Of a stretch of 64,000 nt of DNA, positions 26,685-37,389 are shown in pieces; within the stretch, counting starts at the first letter, position 1; each line of letters opens with the position of its first letter. The DNA comes from an uncultured beta proteobacterium. GTDB lineage: Bacteria > Pseudomonadota > Gammaproteobacteria > Burkholderiales > SG8-39. The notes beneath the pieces are model-generated. The model was given only the letters and a program-made list of their open reading frames with translations, was not told where the DNA came from and did not search any database. The DNA is taken from NCBI GenBank assembly GCA_903859155.1, contig CAIOLO010000010.1:1-64000 (forward strand), in the 5' to 3' direction. A program made the position numbers and the translations under genes.

Positions 26685-27686
26685 TCAAACAAACCGCATG
26701 TCGATGATTTCTCCGTAGGCCACATCACTCTTTAGCAGATCGGCCGAGCGCACCACCTTGGACCCGGTGGTCCATGCGCCTTGCGAGATCTTTCCGTCCT
26801 TGCTCCAGAGGTTGTCGGCAAAGGCGCGGTCGATGGTCGCCTGCAGATCGTCAAGCGCCATCGTGGGAAATTCCTTCTTGGCCACTTCGGCCGCGAGCCG
26901 CGGATTTTCCTCGGTGAACTTGAGGCCCTTTACGATGGCGCGCACGAATCCGGCCACCACCGCCGGTTCGCTATCGATGGATTCCTTGCGAATATTGAGC
27001 GTCGAATAAGCGTAGTCGCCAAGCTCCCTGGGAACATTGTAGAAAGGCTCCCCCCAGATCCCCTCGCGAACCCCCCGCGTCAGCAGGGGTTCGCTCACCA
27101 CCGCCACATCCGCATTCTTGGTTTTCATTGCCGCCAGCGACGCGGCCGATGTCACTTCCATGAGTTGCACGTCCTTGCGGCTATCCAGGCCCCACATGCC
27201 GACCAGGTAGCGGGTGATGGAATTGGGGGTGCCGCTATACAAACCGGTGGCAATGCGCTTGCCCTTCATATAGGCGGAGAAATTGCGGTCTTTCGGTTCG
27301 GCGCCCTTCGGTGCGACCAGATAGACGTTGCCGCGATTGACCACATTGACGACGGCGCGCAGTTCGGCCCCTTTGGCCTTGGCGAAGGCGTTGTGCTCGG
27401 GTCCGCCGATGAAGGCGAACGCCTGCTTGGTGAGCACCGCGTTGGTATGTCCCGACCCGCTTTCGATGGTCAGGATTTTTATCGCGATCTTTTCCTGCGC
27501 GAAGTACCCGTTGGCCGCGGAGACGTACATCGGCAGGTAACCGATGCCGTGCAGCGGCTCGGCGATGATCAGTTCCTTGAGGCCGGACTGGGCGCGCGCC
27601 CAGTTCGGAATACCCAGGGAACCGGCCACCCCGAGGGCGCCACCAATGGCGAGCTTGCCGAATTTTCGCCTGCTGAAGTTTTCCAT
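26685..27686 (-). CDS. ABC transporter substrate-binding protein (NMT1/SsuA-like)
   Basis: Tat-like signal MENFSRRKFGKLAIGGALGVAG; periplasmic NMT1-type sequence; adjacent permease and ATPase genes. Confidence 0.85.
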   Translation of the reverse strand: MENFSRRKFGKLAIGGALGVAGSLGIPNWARAQSGLKELIIAEPLHGIGYLPMYVSAANGYFAQEKIAIKILTIESGSGHTNAVLTKQAFAFIGGPEHNAFAKAKGAELRAVVNVVNRGNVYLVAPKGAEPKDRNFSAYMKGKRIATGLYSGTPNSITRYLVGMWGLDSRKDVQLMEVTSAASLAAMKTKNADVAVVSEPLLTRGVREGIWGEPFYNVPRELGDYAYSTLNIRKESIDSEPAVVAGFVRAIVKGLKFTEENPRLAAEVAKKEFPTMALDDLQATIDRAFADNLWSKDGKISQGAWTTGSKVVRSADLLKSDVAYGEIIDMRFV

Positions 27687-27720
27687 GACAGTCTCCTAGA
27701 AAAATCGATGAGGTGGCGAA

Positions 27721-28641
27721 TCAGCGCTTGACGTGCCGCAGCAGCACGCTTTCCAGACGCGACACACCGAGGTACATGGCTATGGAAAGCATCGACAGAA
27801 CCAGTACCGCAACCCAGACGAGGGCAATTTCGTAGGTTTGGCCGGCATAGAGAATGGCGCGGCCCAGCCCGTGCTGTGAGGCGATGAACTCGCCGACGAT
27901 GGCGCCGGTCAGCGCGAGCCCGATGTTCACGCGCAGTACTGATATGCCCCAGGGCAAAACCGAAGGAAATACCACCTTGCAGAACACCTGCCAACGCGAT
28001 GCACCCAGGGAGTACATCAGGCGCTCGAGGTCGCCATCCACCGATTTGACGCCGGAGAAGGTTGTCAGCGTCGATACCACCACGGTCAGCGCCACGCCGA
28101 TGGCGATCTTTGAGGAAAGTCCGACACCGAACACCAGGATGATCAGCGGCGCCAGCGCCAGTTTCGGAATCGATTCGAAACAAACGATGTAAGGCTGGGC
28201 CAGGTTGGCATAGTTGCGCGACCACCAGAAGGAAAGTCCCAGCGCAGTACCTGCGCTGGTGCCCAGTACGAAACCGATGATGGCCGCCCGGAAAGTAAAC
28301 CAGATGTCGGTCATCGCGTCGCCGGCGGTGAAAAAGACCAGTAGGGTGGCGAAGATCGCCGAGGGGCGCGACCAGAAAAACGCATCCATCCAGCCCACGC
28401 GCGTCGCGAGTTCCCAGAGACCCAGGCTGGCCACCAGGATGGTTGCCTGGAATGCCACGACAAACCAGGTGGGCCAGGTGCGCTCTACGGGAAGGCGACG
28501 CAATCTCGGCGGCGCCGCAAACGGCTTTTTCCGCACCGGTGCTATCTCATCAGGCAAGCGTATTGGCCCTTGCGGTCCTGCCAGAGTTGCCGCATTCGTC
28601 CGGACGAACTGTTCGCGTATTCCCATGACATGCGCTCCCAT
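27721..28641 (-). CDS. ABC transporter permease (SsuC/TauC-like)
   Basis: SLGASRWQVFCKVVFPSVLPWGISVLRVNIGLALTGAIVGEFIASQHGLG EAA-loop motif. Confidence 0.9.
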   Translation of the reverse strand: MGAHVMGIREQFVRTNAATLAGPQGPIRLPDEIAPVRKKPFAAPPRLRRLPVERTWPTWFVVAFQATILVASLGLWELATRVGWMDAFFWSRPSAIFATLLVFFTAGDAMTDIWFTFRAAIIGFVLGTSAGTALGLSFWWSRNYANLAQPYIVCFESIPKLALAPLIILVFGVGLSSKIAIGVALTVVVSTLTTFSGVKSVDGDLERLMYSLGASRWQVFCKVVFPSVLPWGISVLRVNIGLALTGAIVGEFIASQHGLGRAILYAGQTYEIALVWVAVLVLSMLSIAMYLGVSRLESVLLRHVKR

Positions 28642-28658
28642 GACGTTCTTGAAACCGG

Positions 28659-29444
28659 TTATGCCGCCTCGGCATGCTCTTCGAACTGACCGAGAAGCTT
28701 CAGGCACTCTTCCTTGATCAACATGAAAGGCCGCTCGAGCATGACCTCACGCGGTCGTGGGCGCGCAATCGGCACCTCGAGGCGTGCCTTGACCCTGCCG
28801 GGCCGCGCCGCCATCACGTAGATATCGTCGGAGAGGTACACAGCTTCTTCGACGTCATGGGTGACGAAGATCACCGTCTTTCTGAAGTCATGCCAGATCT
28901 GCAGCAACCACTCCTGCATGCGCGAGCGCGTTTGCGCATCCAGCGCGCCAAAAGGCTCGTCCAGCAGGATCACTTCACTGTCATAGAGCAGCGTGCGCAA
29001 CAGGGCGGCGCGCTGCCGCATGCCGCCAGAGAGAGCGCCCGGGTAGGCATGCTCGAATCCCCCCAGCCCGTACTTGTGCACAAAAGGCAATGCATACTCG
29101 CGCGCCTCGCGATTGGACACGCCGCGGACCTCAAGTCCAAGAACGATGTTGTCGAGCACCGTGCGCCAGGGAAACAACAGGTCCTTCTGCAGCATGTAAC
29201 CCACGCCGCCCACCATGCCGGTGGCATCCTTGCTGTTGATGATCACCGCGCCACGGCTCGGTTGCTGCAGGCCGGCGATGATATTGAATATGGTGCTCTT
29301 GCCGCAGCCCGAAGGTCCGATCAGGCTGATGAATTTTCCCGCCTCGACGCGGATGGTGACGTTCTCTAGCGCGTGGAAGACGGTGCCATCGGGCTTCTTG
29401 AACTGCTGCGAGACACCACTCAATTCTATTTTTGAGATTGGCAT
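28659..29444 (-). CDS. ABC transporter ATP-binding protein (SsuB/TauB-like)
   Basis: SLIGPSGCGKSTIFNIIAG Walker A, LSGGMRQRAALLRTLL signature, VILLDEPFGALD Walker B. Confidence 0.93.
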   Translation of the reverse strand: MPISKIELSGVSQQFKKPDGTVFHALENVTIRVEAGKFISLIGPSGCGKSTIFNIIAGLQQPSRGAVIINSKDATGMVGGVGYMLQKDLLFPWRTVLDNIVLGLEVRGVSNREAREYALPFVHKYGLGGFEHAYPGALSGGMRQRAALLRTLLYDSEVILLDEPFGALDAQTRSRMQEWLLQIWHDFRKTVIFVTHDVEEAVYLSDDIYVMAARPGRVKARLEVPIARPRPREVMLERPFMLIKEECLKLLGQFEEHAEAA

Positions 29445-29885
29445 GTGTGCTCCCTTTTCCAAACGCACCGAGGTTTTTCTGCGAAAGCGAATTTTCTCTG
29501 TTTGTTGCAACGCATCATTCATGCCAGGGTGTCGGTTGTTGTTACGCACCAATATGTGCAGAATGTTTCCTATAGACAAATCACCAATATGGTGCAGATC
29601 GCCGCTACAAATCGGCGCACATTGCACCGCACCACTTTAGCGTGCAAGCAGGTTTGCACGCCCCAATAACGCGCGTTTTATGCCGGCATGAGCAACACAC
29701 GCACCGTTGCCCGAGTTCGATTTGAATCATCCTGTCGCTTTTGACGGAGGCGGTGGCATCCTTCAATTCGTCTAGATGCCCCACAATCCACGAAGGAATG
29801 TGCCGAGGCATTCGGCCGTGCAGTCCGCCGGCGGCAACGGCATTGCGATCGTCAATTGACATAAGTTAATCATTCGATTAAATTA

Positions 29886-29897
29886 AATCGATCGATT
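29886..29897. promoter_or_regulatory. 12-bp perfect palindrome AATCGATCGATT just upstream of the tetR-family gene (possible autoregulatory operator)
   Basis: Perfect dyad in an AT-rich stretch 24 bp before the ATG at 29921. Confidence 0.3.
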
Positions 29898-29920
29898 GAT
29901 TATTTCTGATTGACGGCCTC

Positions 29921-30631
29921 ATGACACGCAAACCTGCCCGCCCCCCTCGGGAATCGGCCCGTCGCGCCGATGGCGTGGAGGCGCGTGCGCGCCTTATCAG
30001 CGCTGCGCTGCGCCTGTTTGCGGCGTCCGGCTTCAAGGGGGCCAGCACCCGCGCCATATGCGAAGCCGCAAGCGTCAATATTGCCTCCATCCGCTATTAC
30101 TTCGGCGATAAATCAGGGTTGTACCGCGCGGCCTTCTCCGAACCCTTGTGCGGCGCCACAGGCGAGGTGTCACAGGACCTGGCGCACGGCGGCTGCTTCG
30201 ACCCCGGCGCAATCCTCTCGCGCAGCACGCTTGCGGTGTTCTTCCGGCGGTTTCTCGCTCCGCTCAAGCAGGGGGAGGAGCTGCAGCATGTCATCAAACT
30301 GCATTTCCGCGAAATGGTCGAGCCCACCGGTGCCTGGGACGAAGCCATCGACAAGGAGATCAAGCCCGAGCATGCCACGCTGGCACGCATGATTTGCGTG
30401 GATTTCGGCCTGGACCGGATTGACCTGGACGTGCACCGCCTTTGTTTCAGCATCATCGGCATGGCGATACATTTCTTTGTCGGCCAGCACATCGTCTCCA
30501 AGATTGCCCCCGGCGTGCTCGCCAATCCGGGAGCGATCGACACGCTCACCGAGCGTCTGGCGGTTTATGCAACTGGCATGATCGACGCCGAGCGCGAACG
30601 CCGCCGCATCGCGGTAAAGGCGGCACGGTGA
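29921..30631 (+). CDS. TetR/AcrR-family regulator (CecR-like)
   Basis: ARLISAALRLFAASGFKGASTRAICEAASVNIASIRYYFGDKSGLYRAAF TetR HTH, first gene of an RND efflux operon. Confidence 0.9.
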   Translation: MTRKPARPPRESARRADGVEARARLISAALRLFAASGFKGASTRAICEAASVNIASIRYYFGDKSGLYRAAFSEPLCGATGEVSQDLAHGGCFDPGAILSRSTLAVFFRRFLAPLKQGEELQHVIKLHFREMVEPTGAWDEAIDKEIKPEHATLARMICVDFGLDRIDLDVHRLCFSIIGMAIHFFVGQHIVSKIAPGVLANPGAIDTLTERLAVYATGMIDAERERRRIAVKAAR

Positions 30632-32118
30632 AACGCGCGCCCATTCGATCTGGGTGCATGGCTGTTGTGGCGTTGTGGCTTGCCATACTCACCGGTTGCG
30701 CCGGCGGCGTGTTCGGCACCGCCGGCCCAGACTACTCGGCCCCGGCCTCGACTACGGCGGAGCGCTGGCAGGCGCCGCTGTTCAACAGTTCGGTCGCCCA
30801 CGAGGGCAGCGCGCAGCGGCTCTCCGCCTGGTGGGCACAGTTCAATGACGCTGCGCTGGATGCATTGATTGCGGCGGCACAGGCGCAAAGCAGCACACTG
30901 GCGCAGGCAGCGGCCACCATAGAGCGGGCGCGTGCGGACGCGATCGCCGCGGGCGTGGCGGCTTCCCCCAGCGTGGATGGCATCGCATCTTCCAACCGCT
31001 CCGCGTTTACTCTCGGCGGCCCGGCGACTCTGCGGACGCAATCCCTGTTGGGAGTGCAGTCCCGCTGGGAGATCGACCTGTTCGGCGGACTCGCGCGCGA
31101 GCGCGAATCCCGGCAGGCAACGCTCGCCTCCAAGCTGGCGCTCTGGCACGACGCGCGGGTGTCGCTTGCCGCGGAAGTTGCCGGCGCCTACTTCAATCTG
31201 CGTTACTGCGAAATTCAGGTAACCCGGGCAGAAGCCGAGACGCGCTCACGGGGCGAGACCGCCCGCATCACCGCCGCCGCGGAACGGGCGGGAATGCAGG
31301 CGGCTTCCACCGTCGCGCTGGTGCAGTCGGCCGCCGCCGATGCCGCAGGAGCACTGGCGCAACGCCGTGCGCAATGCGACATCTCCATCAAGGGACTGGT
31401 CGCTCTCACCGCCATGGATGAGCCGGTGCTGCGCACGCTTCTGGGTGGATCCGCGCGAACCGGGGTGACAGCGTCCGCCCCAGCCACAGGATTGCCCGAA
31501 CCGTCGATGTTCCGCATCGACGCGCTGCCGGTGCGCGTGCTGGCGCAACGCCCGGACATTGCCGCTGCCGAACGACAGCTGGCTGCAGCCAGCGCCGATA
31601 TCGGCAGTGCCGAAGCAGCGCGCTTTCCGCGACTGACGCTGAGCGGCAACATTACACCGACGCGCATCGCCATCGGCAATGCACCGGCACTGTCGCTTAC
31701 CACCTGGTCGATCGGCCCGTCGCTGGAGGTGCCCCTGCTAGACGGCGGACGGCGCAGCGCAAACGTCGAGGCGGTGCGCGCGCAGTACGCGGCGGCCGAG
31801 TCCGCCTATCGCGCCCGCGTGCGTAATGCGGTACGCGAAGTCGAAGAAGCGCTGGTGCGCCTGGCCAGCGCCGCCACGCAGCTTGCAGAGTCCGAGTCGG
31901 CGGCTCGCGGCTATCGGGCCAACCTCGCGGCCGCGCAGTCGATGCTGCGAACGGGGCTGGGAAGTGCGCTCCAGGTGGAGGAGGCTCGCCGCCCTTCTCT
32001 AGCCGCCGATGCCGCCGTTGCGGCACTGACCCATGAGCGTCTGGCCGCCTGGATCACCCTCTATCGTGCCGCAGGCGGGGGCTGGGAACCCGACGCGCCC
32101 GCCGCCAGCCGCAACTAG
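30628..32118 (+). CDS. Outer-membrane efflux lipoprotein (NodT/OprM family)
   Basis: GTG start overlapping the tetR stop; lipobox LTGCAGG; RADAIAAGVAASPSVDG and VRVLAQRPDIAAAERQLAAASADIGSAEAARFPRLTLSG. Confidence 0.9.
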   Translation: MKRAPIRSGCMAVVALWLAILTGCAGGVFGTAGPDYSAPASTTAERWQAPLFNSSVAHEGSAQRLSAWWAQFNDAALDALIAAAQAQSSTLAQAAATIERARADAIAAGVAASPSVDGIASSNRSAFTLGGPATLRTQSLLGVQSRWEIDLFGGLARERESRQATLASKLALWHDARVSLAAEVAGAYFNLRYCEIQVTRAEAETRSRGETARITAAAERAGMQAASTVALVQSAAADAAGALAQRRAQCDISIKGLVALTAMDEPVLRTLLGGSARTGVTASAPATGLPEPSMFRIDALPVRVLAQRPDIAAAERQLAAASADIGSAEAARFPRLTLSGNITPTRIAIGNAPALSLTTWSIGPSLEVPLLDGGRRSANVEAVRAQYAAAESAYRARVRNAVREVEEALVRLASAATQLAESESAARGYRANLAAAQSMLRTGLGSALQVEEARRPSLAADAAVAALTHERLAAWITLYRAAGGGWEPDAPAASRN

Positions 32119-32185
32119 CCGGCAGATTTTGCCGACCTGCCGACATCAACGAAAAATCACCTACTCAATCGAAATCGGGCTCCGC

Positions 32186-33301
32186 ATGAAAACGTTTTCC
32201 GTCACCCCATTTGCCGTGGCAGGCCTGCTGATCGCGCTGGCAGCATCGGGCCTGGCACTCGCCCCCGTTGGCAATGCCCAGGAAAAGGCCGCTGAAAAGC
32301 CGGCCGGCAAACCCTCGCTGACGGTCAGTTTGATCAATCCGCAGCGCATCGAAATGCCGTTCGTGGTGCAGGCCACCGGCAGCATCGCCGCATGGCAGGA
32401 GGCAAGCATCGGCACCGAGTCCGGCGGACTGCGGGTGGCCGAGGTTCGCGTCAATGTCGGCGACGTGGTGCGCAAAGGCCAGGTCCTCGCGATGCTCGCT
32501 GCCGAAACCATCGAAGCCGACCTCGCGCTGGCGCGCGCCAACCTCGCCGAGGCCGAGGCGGTGCTTGCCGACGCCCGTGCCAACGCGGCGCGCGCCCGCG
32601 ATGTGGCAGGCAGTGGTTCGCTCAGCCAGCAACAGCTGGCACAACTGCTGACCGCCGAGAAAACCAGCGACGCCCGCGTGCTTGCCGTGCGCGCGCAGGT
32701 CGCCGCCCAGGAAATCCGGCTCGCGCACACCGCGGTTGCCGCGCCCGATGAGGGCAGCATTTCCGTGCGCAATGCCACCGTGGGTGCAGTGGTGCCGCAG
32801 GGACAGGAGCTATTCCGTCTGATCCGCGGCGACCGGCTGGAGTGGCGGGCCGAGGTGACTTCGGCAGAAATCGCGCGCATACGTCCTGGCCAGTCGGTCG
32901 CGGTCTCCTCGGCCACCGGGGCAAGCATGGCAGGGCGCGTACGCATGGTCGCCCCCACCGTCGATCTGCAGACGCGTAACGCACTGGTCTATGTGGACCT
33001 TCCCGCCGGCGCCATGCGCGACGGCAAATTCAAGGCGGGCATGTTCGCGCGCGGCGAATTTGCCACCGGCGGCGCGAACGTTTTGACCTTACCGCTGGAA
33101 GCCATCTCGCTGCGCGACGGCTTTTCCTATGTATTTATCCTCGGTGCCGACAACCGTGTAAAACAGTTGAAAGTCCAGTTGGGGCGTCGCGCGGGCGAAC
33201 GCGTGGAGGTGCAGGGCGCACTCAAAGGCGACGAGCGCGTGGTGGCCTCGGGCGCCGCTTTTCTCGCAGACGGCGATCTGGTAAGGGTGGTTGCAAAATG
33301 A
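32186..33301 (+). CDS. RND efflux periplasmic adaptor (membrane fusion) protein
   Basis: Signal peptide; GGLRVAEVRVNVGDVVRKGQVLAML lipoyl-like half and coiled-coil; overlaps the RND gene. Confidence 0.9.
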   Translation: MKTFSVTPFAVAGLLIALAASGLALAPVGNAQEKAAEKPAGKPSLTVSLINPQRIEMPFVVQATGSIAAWQEASIGTESGGLRVAEVRVNVGDVVRKGQVLAMLAAETIEADLALARANLAEAEAVLADARANAARARDVAGSGSLSQQQLAQLLTAEKTSDARVLAVRAQVAAQEIRLAHTAVAAPDEGSISVRNATVGAVVPQGQELFRLIRGDRLEWRAEVTSAEIARIRPGQSVAVSSATGASMAGRVRMVAPTVDLQTRNALVYVDLPAGAMRDGKFKAGMFARGEFATGGANVLTLPLEAISLRDGFSYVFILGADNRVKQLKVQLGRRAGERVEVQGALKGDERVVASGAAFLADGDLVRVVAK

Positions 33302-36300
33302 ACGTCTCATCGTGGTCGATCCGCAATCCGGTGCCGGCGCTGATGGTGTTCGTGCTGCTCAGCTTCGGCGGACTGCTGTCGTTCAACGCGATGAAGGTCC
33401 AGCACTTTCCCGACCTTGACCTGCCCACCATCACGGTGAGCGCCTCGTTACCCGGAGCGTCCCCGTCGCAACTGGAAAATGATGTCGCGCGCAAGATCGA
33501 AAACTCGATCGCCACACTGCAGGGCGTCAAGCACATCTACACCAAGGTGCAGGATGGCGGGGTCACCATCACCACCGAGTTCCGCCTGGAAAAGCCGGTG
33601 CAGGAGGCGCTCGATGAAGTGCGCTCCGCGATATCGCGCGTGCGCGCCGACCTGCCCGCGGACATGCGCGATCCGATCGCCGCCAAACTGGACCTGGCCG
33701 GGCAGCCGGTGCTCGCCTACACCATTTCCTCCACGGACATGGATGACGAGGCGCTGTCCTGGTTTGTAGACAACACGGTGACGCGCACGCTGCTCTCGGT
33801 GCGCGGGGTGGGTGCGGTCAGCCGAGTCGGCGGGGTGACCCGCGAGATGAGCATCGTTCTCGACCCGGCGAAGCTGCAGGCGCTTGGATCGACCGCCGCA
33901 GACGTATCGCGGCGACTGCGCCTCATACAACAGGAAAGTTCCGGCGGCCGCACCGACCTGGCCGGTGGCGAGCAGCCAGTGCGCACCCTGGGGACGGTGC
34001 ACACCGCCGCCGAACTCGGAGCAATCGAACTCTCGCTCTCCGACGGCCGGCGCATCCGCCTTGACCAGATCGCAACCGTCAGCGACACGGTGGCTGAGCG
34101 CCGCTCGGCGGCTCTCCTCGATGGCAAGCCGGTGGTGGGCTTCGAAGTGTCGCGCAGCCGCGGCGCGAGCGAGGTCGAAGTCGGCAAAGGCGTGCGCGAG
34201 ACACTCGGACGCCTGAAGCAGAATCATCACGACATAGCCCTGACGGAAGCGTTCGACTTTGCCACGCCGATAGATGTGGAATACCACGGCTCCCTGTCGC
34301 TGCTGTATGAGGGCGCTATTCTGGCGGTGATGGTGGTCTGGCTGTTTCTGCGCGACTGGCGCGCGACGTTTGTTTCAGCGGTGGCATTGCCGCTGTCGGT
34401 GATCCCTGCCTTCATCGGCATGTACCTGCTGGGCTTCTCGGTGAATGTGGTGACGCTGCTGGCCTTGTCGCTGGTGGTGGGCATACTGGTGGACGACGCG
34501 ATTGTCGAGGTGGAGAACATCGTGCGCCACCTGCGCATGGGAAAAACACCCTATCAGGCGGCCATGGAAGCGGCCGACGAGATCGGCCTGGCGGTGATCG
34601 CCACCACCTTCACGCTGATCGCCGTGTTTCTGCCCACCGCTTTCATGAGCGGCATAGCCGGCAAGTTCTTCAATCAATTTGGCTGGACCGCGTCGCTCGC
34701 GGTATTTGCTTCGCTACTGGTGGCGCGCATGCTCACGCCGATGATGGCCGCCTACATGCTCAAAGCCATCGGCGCCGCAGGCGAAGAAGGCAGGGTGATG
34801 AAGGCTTATATGCGCCTTGCGGCATGGTGCCTGAACCATCGCTTTGCGACCGTGCTTGCAGCGGCGGCATTTTTTGTCGGATCGGTCATGCTCATACCCC
34901 TGTTGCCCACCGGGTTCATGCCACCTGACGATATGTCCCAGACCCAGGTGCATGTGGAGCTTGCGCCGGGTGCGACATTGGCGCAGACAGAGGCGGCGGC
35001 CGAGCATGCCCGGGTACTGGTATCCAAGGTCGAGTATGTGAGAAACATCTACACCACCATCGGCGGCGGCGCGGCCGGTGCCGACCCGTTCGCGCCCAAA
35101 GGCCTTGCCGAAGTTCGCAAGGCGACGCTCACCATCCAATTGGACAATCGCGGCGAGCGCAAGGTCCGCAAACAGGTGATCGAACAGCATTTGCGAGAGG
35201 TGCTTACGGCATTGCCGGGTGTTCGCATCAAGGTGGGTCTGGGTGCCTCGGGCGAGAAATACGTAATGGTGCTCAGCGGTGATGAACCGGCGGCGCTGGC
35301 CGAAGCGGCGCTGGCCGTGGAAAAAGATCTGCGCACCATCCCGGGCCTGGGCAGCATCGCCTCCAGTGCGGCGCTGGTGCGGCCGGAACTTGCGGTGCGA
35401 CCCGATTTCGCCCGTGCCGCTGATCTGGGCGTGACCACCGCCGCCATCGGCGAGACGCTGCGCATTGCCACCATCGGCGACTACGATGTGTCCCTGCCAA
35501 AAATCAATCTGGCCGAACGCCAGGTACCGGTGGTGGTGCGCCTGCCTGCCAGTGCGCGCCGCGATCTGGCAGTGCTGGAGCGCCTGGCGGTACCCGGGTC
35601 ACGCCCGGGCGCGCCGCCGGTGATGCTCGGCCAGGTTGCCACTCTGGAACTCTCCAGCGGCCCGGCGGTGATCGACCGCTACGACCGCTCCCGCAACGTG
35701 AACTTCGAGATCGAACTATCGGGGCAACAGCTTGGCGAGGTGAGCGCGGCAGCCGAGAAACTGCCCAGCCTGCAAAACCTGCCGCACGGCGTGCGCCAGA
35801 CCAATCTCGGCGACGCGGAGGTGATGGGCGAACTGTTCGCCAGTTTCGGTCTCGCGATGCTAACCGGCGTGCTGTGCATTTTCATCGTGCTGGTGCTGTT
35901 GTTCAAAGACGTGCTGCAACCGGTGACCATTCTTGCGGCGCTGCCGCTGTCGCTCGGCGGCGCATTCATCGCCCTCTTGGCCGCGGGCAAGAGTTTTTCC
36001 ATGCCGTCGCTGATCGGCCTGATCATGCTGATGGGGATCGCCACCAAAAATTCGATTCTGCTGGTGGAGTACGCGGTGATGGCAAGGCGTGAACATGGCA
36101 TGTCGCGCCTCGAAGCGCTGCTGGACGCCTGTAACAAACGTGCCCGGCCGATAGTGATGACCACCATAGCCATGGGCGCGGGCATGCTGCCGATTGCACT
36201 GGGCCGGGGCATTGCCGACCCCTCTTTCCGCAGTCCCATGGCAACCGCGGTAATAGGCGGACTAATCACCTCGACCTTCCTCAGCCTGCTGGTGATACCG

Positions 36301-36402
36301 GTGGTCTACACCTACATGGATGATTTTGAACACCTGATCGGGCGCACCTGGAAGTGGCTGCGCGGCATCGGGGCGCGGCGGATTGACCATCCCCCGGCGT
36401 GA
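33298..36402 (+). CDS. RND-family efflux transporter permease
   Basis: 1034 aa; VVGILVDDAIVEVENIVRH TM4 Asp pair, MLMGIATKNSILLVEYAVMARRE; AcrB-type layout. Confidence 0.93.
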   Translation: MNVSSWSIRNPVPALMVFVLLSFGGLLSFNAMKVQHFPDLDLPTITVSASLPGASPSQLENDVARKIENSIATLQGVKHIYTKVQDGGVTITTEFRLEKPVQEALDEVRSAISRVRADLPADMRDPIAAKLDLAGQPVLAYTISSTDMDDEALSWFVDNTVTRTLLSVRGVGAVSRVGGVTREMSIVLDPAKLQALGSTAADVSRRLRLIQQESSGGRTDLAGGEQPVRTLGTVHTAAELGAIELSLSDGRRIRLDQIATVSDTVAERRSAALLDGKPVVGFEVSRSRGASEVEVGKGVRETLGRLKQNHHDIALTEAFDFATPIDVEYHGSLSLLYEGAILAVMVVWLFLRDWRATFVSAVALPLSVIPAFIGMYLLGFSVNVVTLLALSLVVGILVDDAIVEVENIVRHLRMGKTPYQAAMEAADEIGLAVIATTFTLIAVFLPTAFMSGIAGKFFNQFGWTASLAVFASLLVARMLTPMMAAYMLKAIGAAGEEGRVMKAYMRLAAWCLNHRFATVLAAAAFFVGSVMLIPLLPTGFMPPDDMSQTQVHVELAPGATLAQTEAAAEHARVLVSKVEYVRNIYTTIGGGAAGADPFAPKGLAEVRKATLTIQLDNRGERKVRKQVIEQHLREVLTALPGVRIKVGLGASGEKYVMVLSGDEPAALAEAALAVEKDLRTIPGLGSIASSAALVRPELAVRPDFARAADLGVTTAAIGETLRIATIGDYDVSLPKINLAERQVPVVVRLPASARRDLAVLERLAVPGSRPGAPPVMLGQVATLELSSGPAVIDRYDRSRNVNFEIELSGQQLGEVSAAAEKLPSLQNLPHGVRQTNLGDAEVMGELFASFGLAMLTGVLCIFIVLVLLFKDVLQPVTILAALPLSLGGAFIALLAAGKSFSMPSLIGLIMLMGIATKNSILLVEYAVMARREHGMSRLEALLDACNKRARPIVMTTIAMGAGMLPIALGRGIADPSFRSPMATAVIGGLITSTFLSLLVIPVVYTYMDDFEHLIGRTWKWLRGIGARRIDHPPA

Positions 36403-36429
36403 TCATCACGCCGCGGAGTTGGTAAATTT

Positions 36430-37359
36430 TCAGGTCACCTCCCGGACGGCCCGTTGCAGTGCTTCGATGTCGGCACGCGCCTTGACGATCTCATCGGCGC
36501 TGGCCGCTTCGTGCGGCGGCATCGGCGAACCAAGGTCAATACCGCTGATCTGGCGGAATTTTTCTTTCATGTAACCGATGCCCGAATGCGCCGCATGCCC
36601 GCCCATCGCCTGGGAAGCGGCACGCGGGAGGATCAGAGGACACTGCGCAAGGATGGTTTTCTGCAGCGACCAGGCACGGCGCATGTCGCCTGCGCTGAAG
36701 GCGCGATGCAGTGCGCAAAGGATGGGAATCCACTCCGAACCGCCCATGCCGCCCGGAGACCCAAGCATCAGGTGCTCGAGCATGTTCGATTCTATGCCGA
36801 AGATGCTTACCTGCCGGTCGATGCTGCCGTTGTGCAGTCCGGCGATATGCCCGATGTCGCCGATGATCGCCTTCATGGCGACGATTCGCTCGCTCAGCGC
36901 GACGATCTCGCCGATCAGACGCGGGCTGAGATAGTTGGTAATAGGACTGGAATCATAGATGGCGACCGGCATGCTGGTGTTCTCCATCACCATTCGGTGA
37001 TGGCGGATGATTTCAGCATCGGTCGATTTGCGCGGCAGTGTCGGTGAAATCCAGGCGCAGTCATAGCCCAGCGTCTCGGCGTAGTTCACCAGGCGTATGG
37101 TCTCAAGCGTGTTGGTGGCGTGGCACCCAGCGGCAAAATAGGTCTGGCCTCTGGCATGTTCTATGGATATCCGCAGCAACTGCTTTTTCTGCTCCTCGGT
37201 CAACTCCGGCCAGTTGGCCGCGTAACCACCGGGCCAGATGCCGGCTGCACCCTGTGCAAGAACCCAATCGATTTCCTGGCAAATGCCGTTTTCATTCAAT
37301 GAATAGTCGGGATTCAGCGCCGAGTAGGTCAATGCCATGACGCCTTTGAGTTCTGTCAC
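36430..37359 (-). CDS. Dihydrodipicolinate synthase/N-acetylneuraminate lyase family protein
   Basis: MTELKGVMALTYSALNPDYSLNENGICQEIDWVLAQGAAGIWPGG; DapA-type TIM barrel pattern including VAIYDSSPITNYLS. Confidence 0.8.
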   Translation of the reverse strand: MTELKGVMALTYSALNPDYSLNENGICQEIDWVLAQGAAGIWPGGYAANWPELTEEQKKQLLRISIEHARGQTYFAAGCHATNTLETIRLVNYAETLGYDCAWISPTLPRKSTDAEIIRHHRMVMENTSMPVAIYDSSPITNYLSPRLIGEIVALSERIVAMKAIIGDIGHIAGLHNGSIDRQVSIFGIESNMLEHLMLGSPGGMGGSEWIPILCALHRAFSAGDMRRAWSLQKTILAQCPLILPRAASQAMGGHAAHSGIGYMKEKFRQISGIDLGSPMPPHEAASADEIVKARADIEALQRAVREVT

Positions 37360-37389
37360 GGATCTATCTCCATCAATTGTGTTTAAGGT

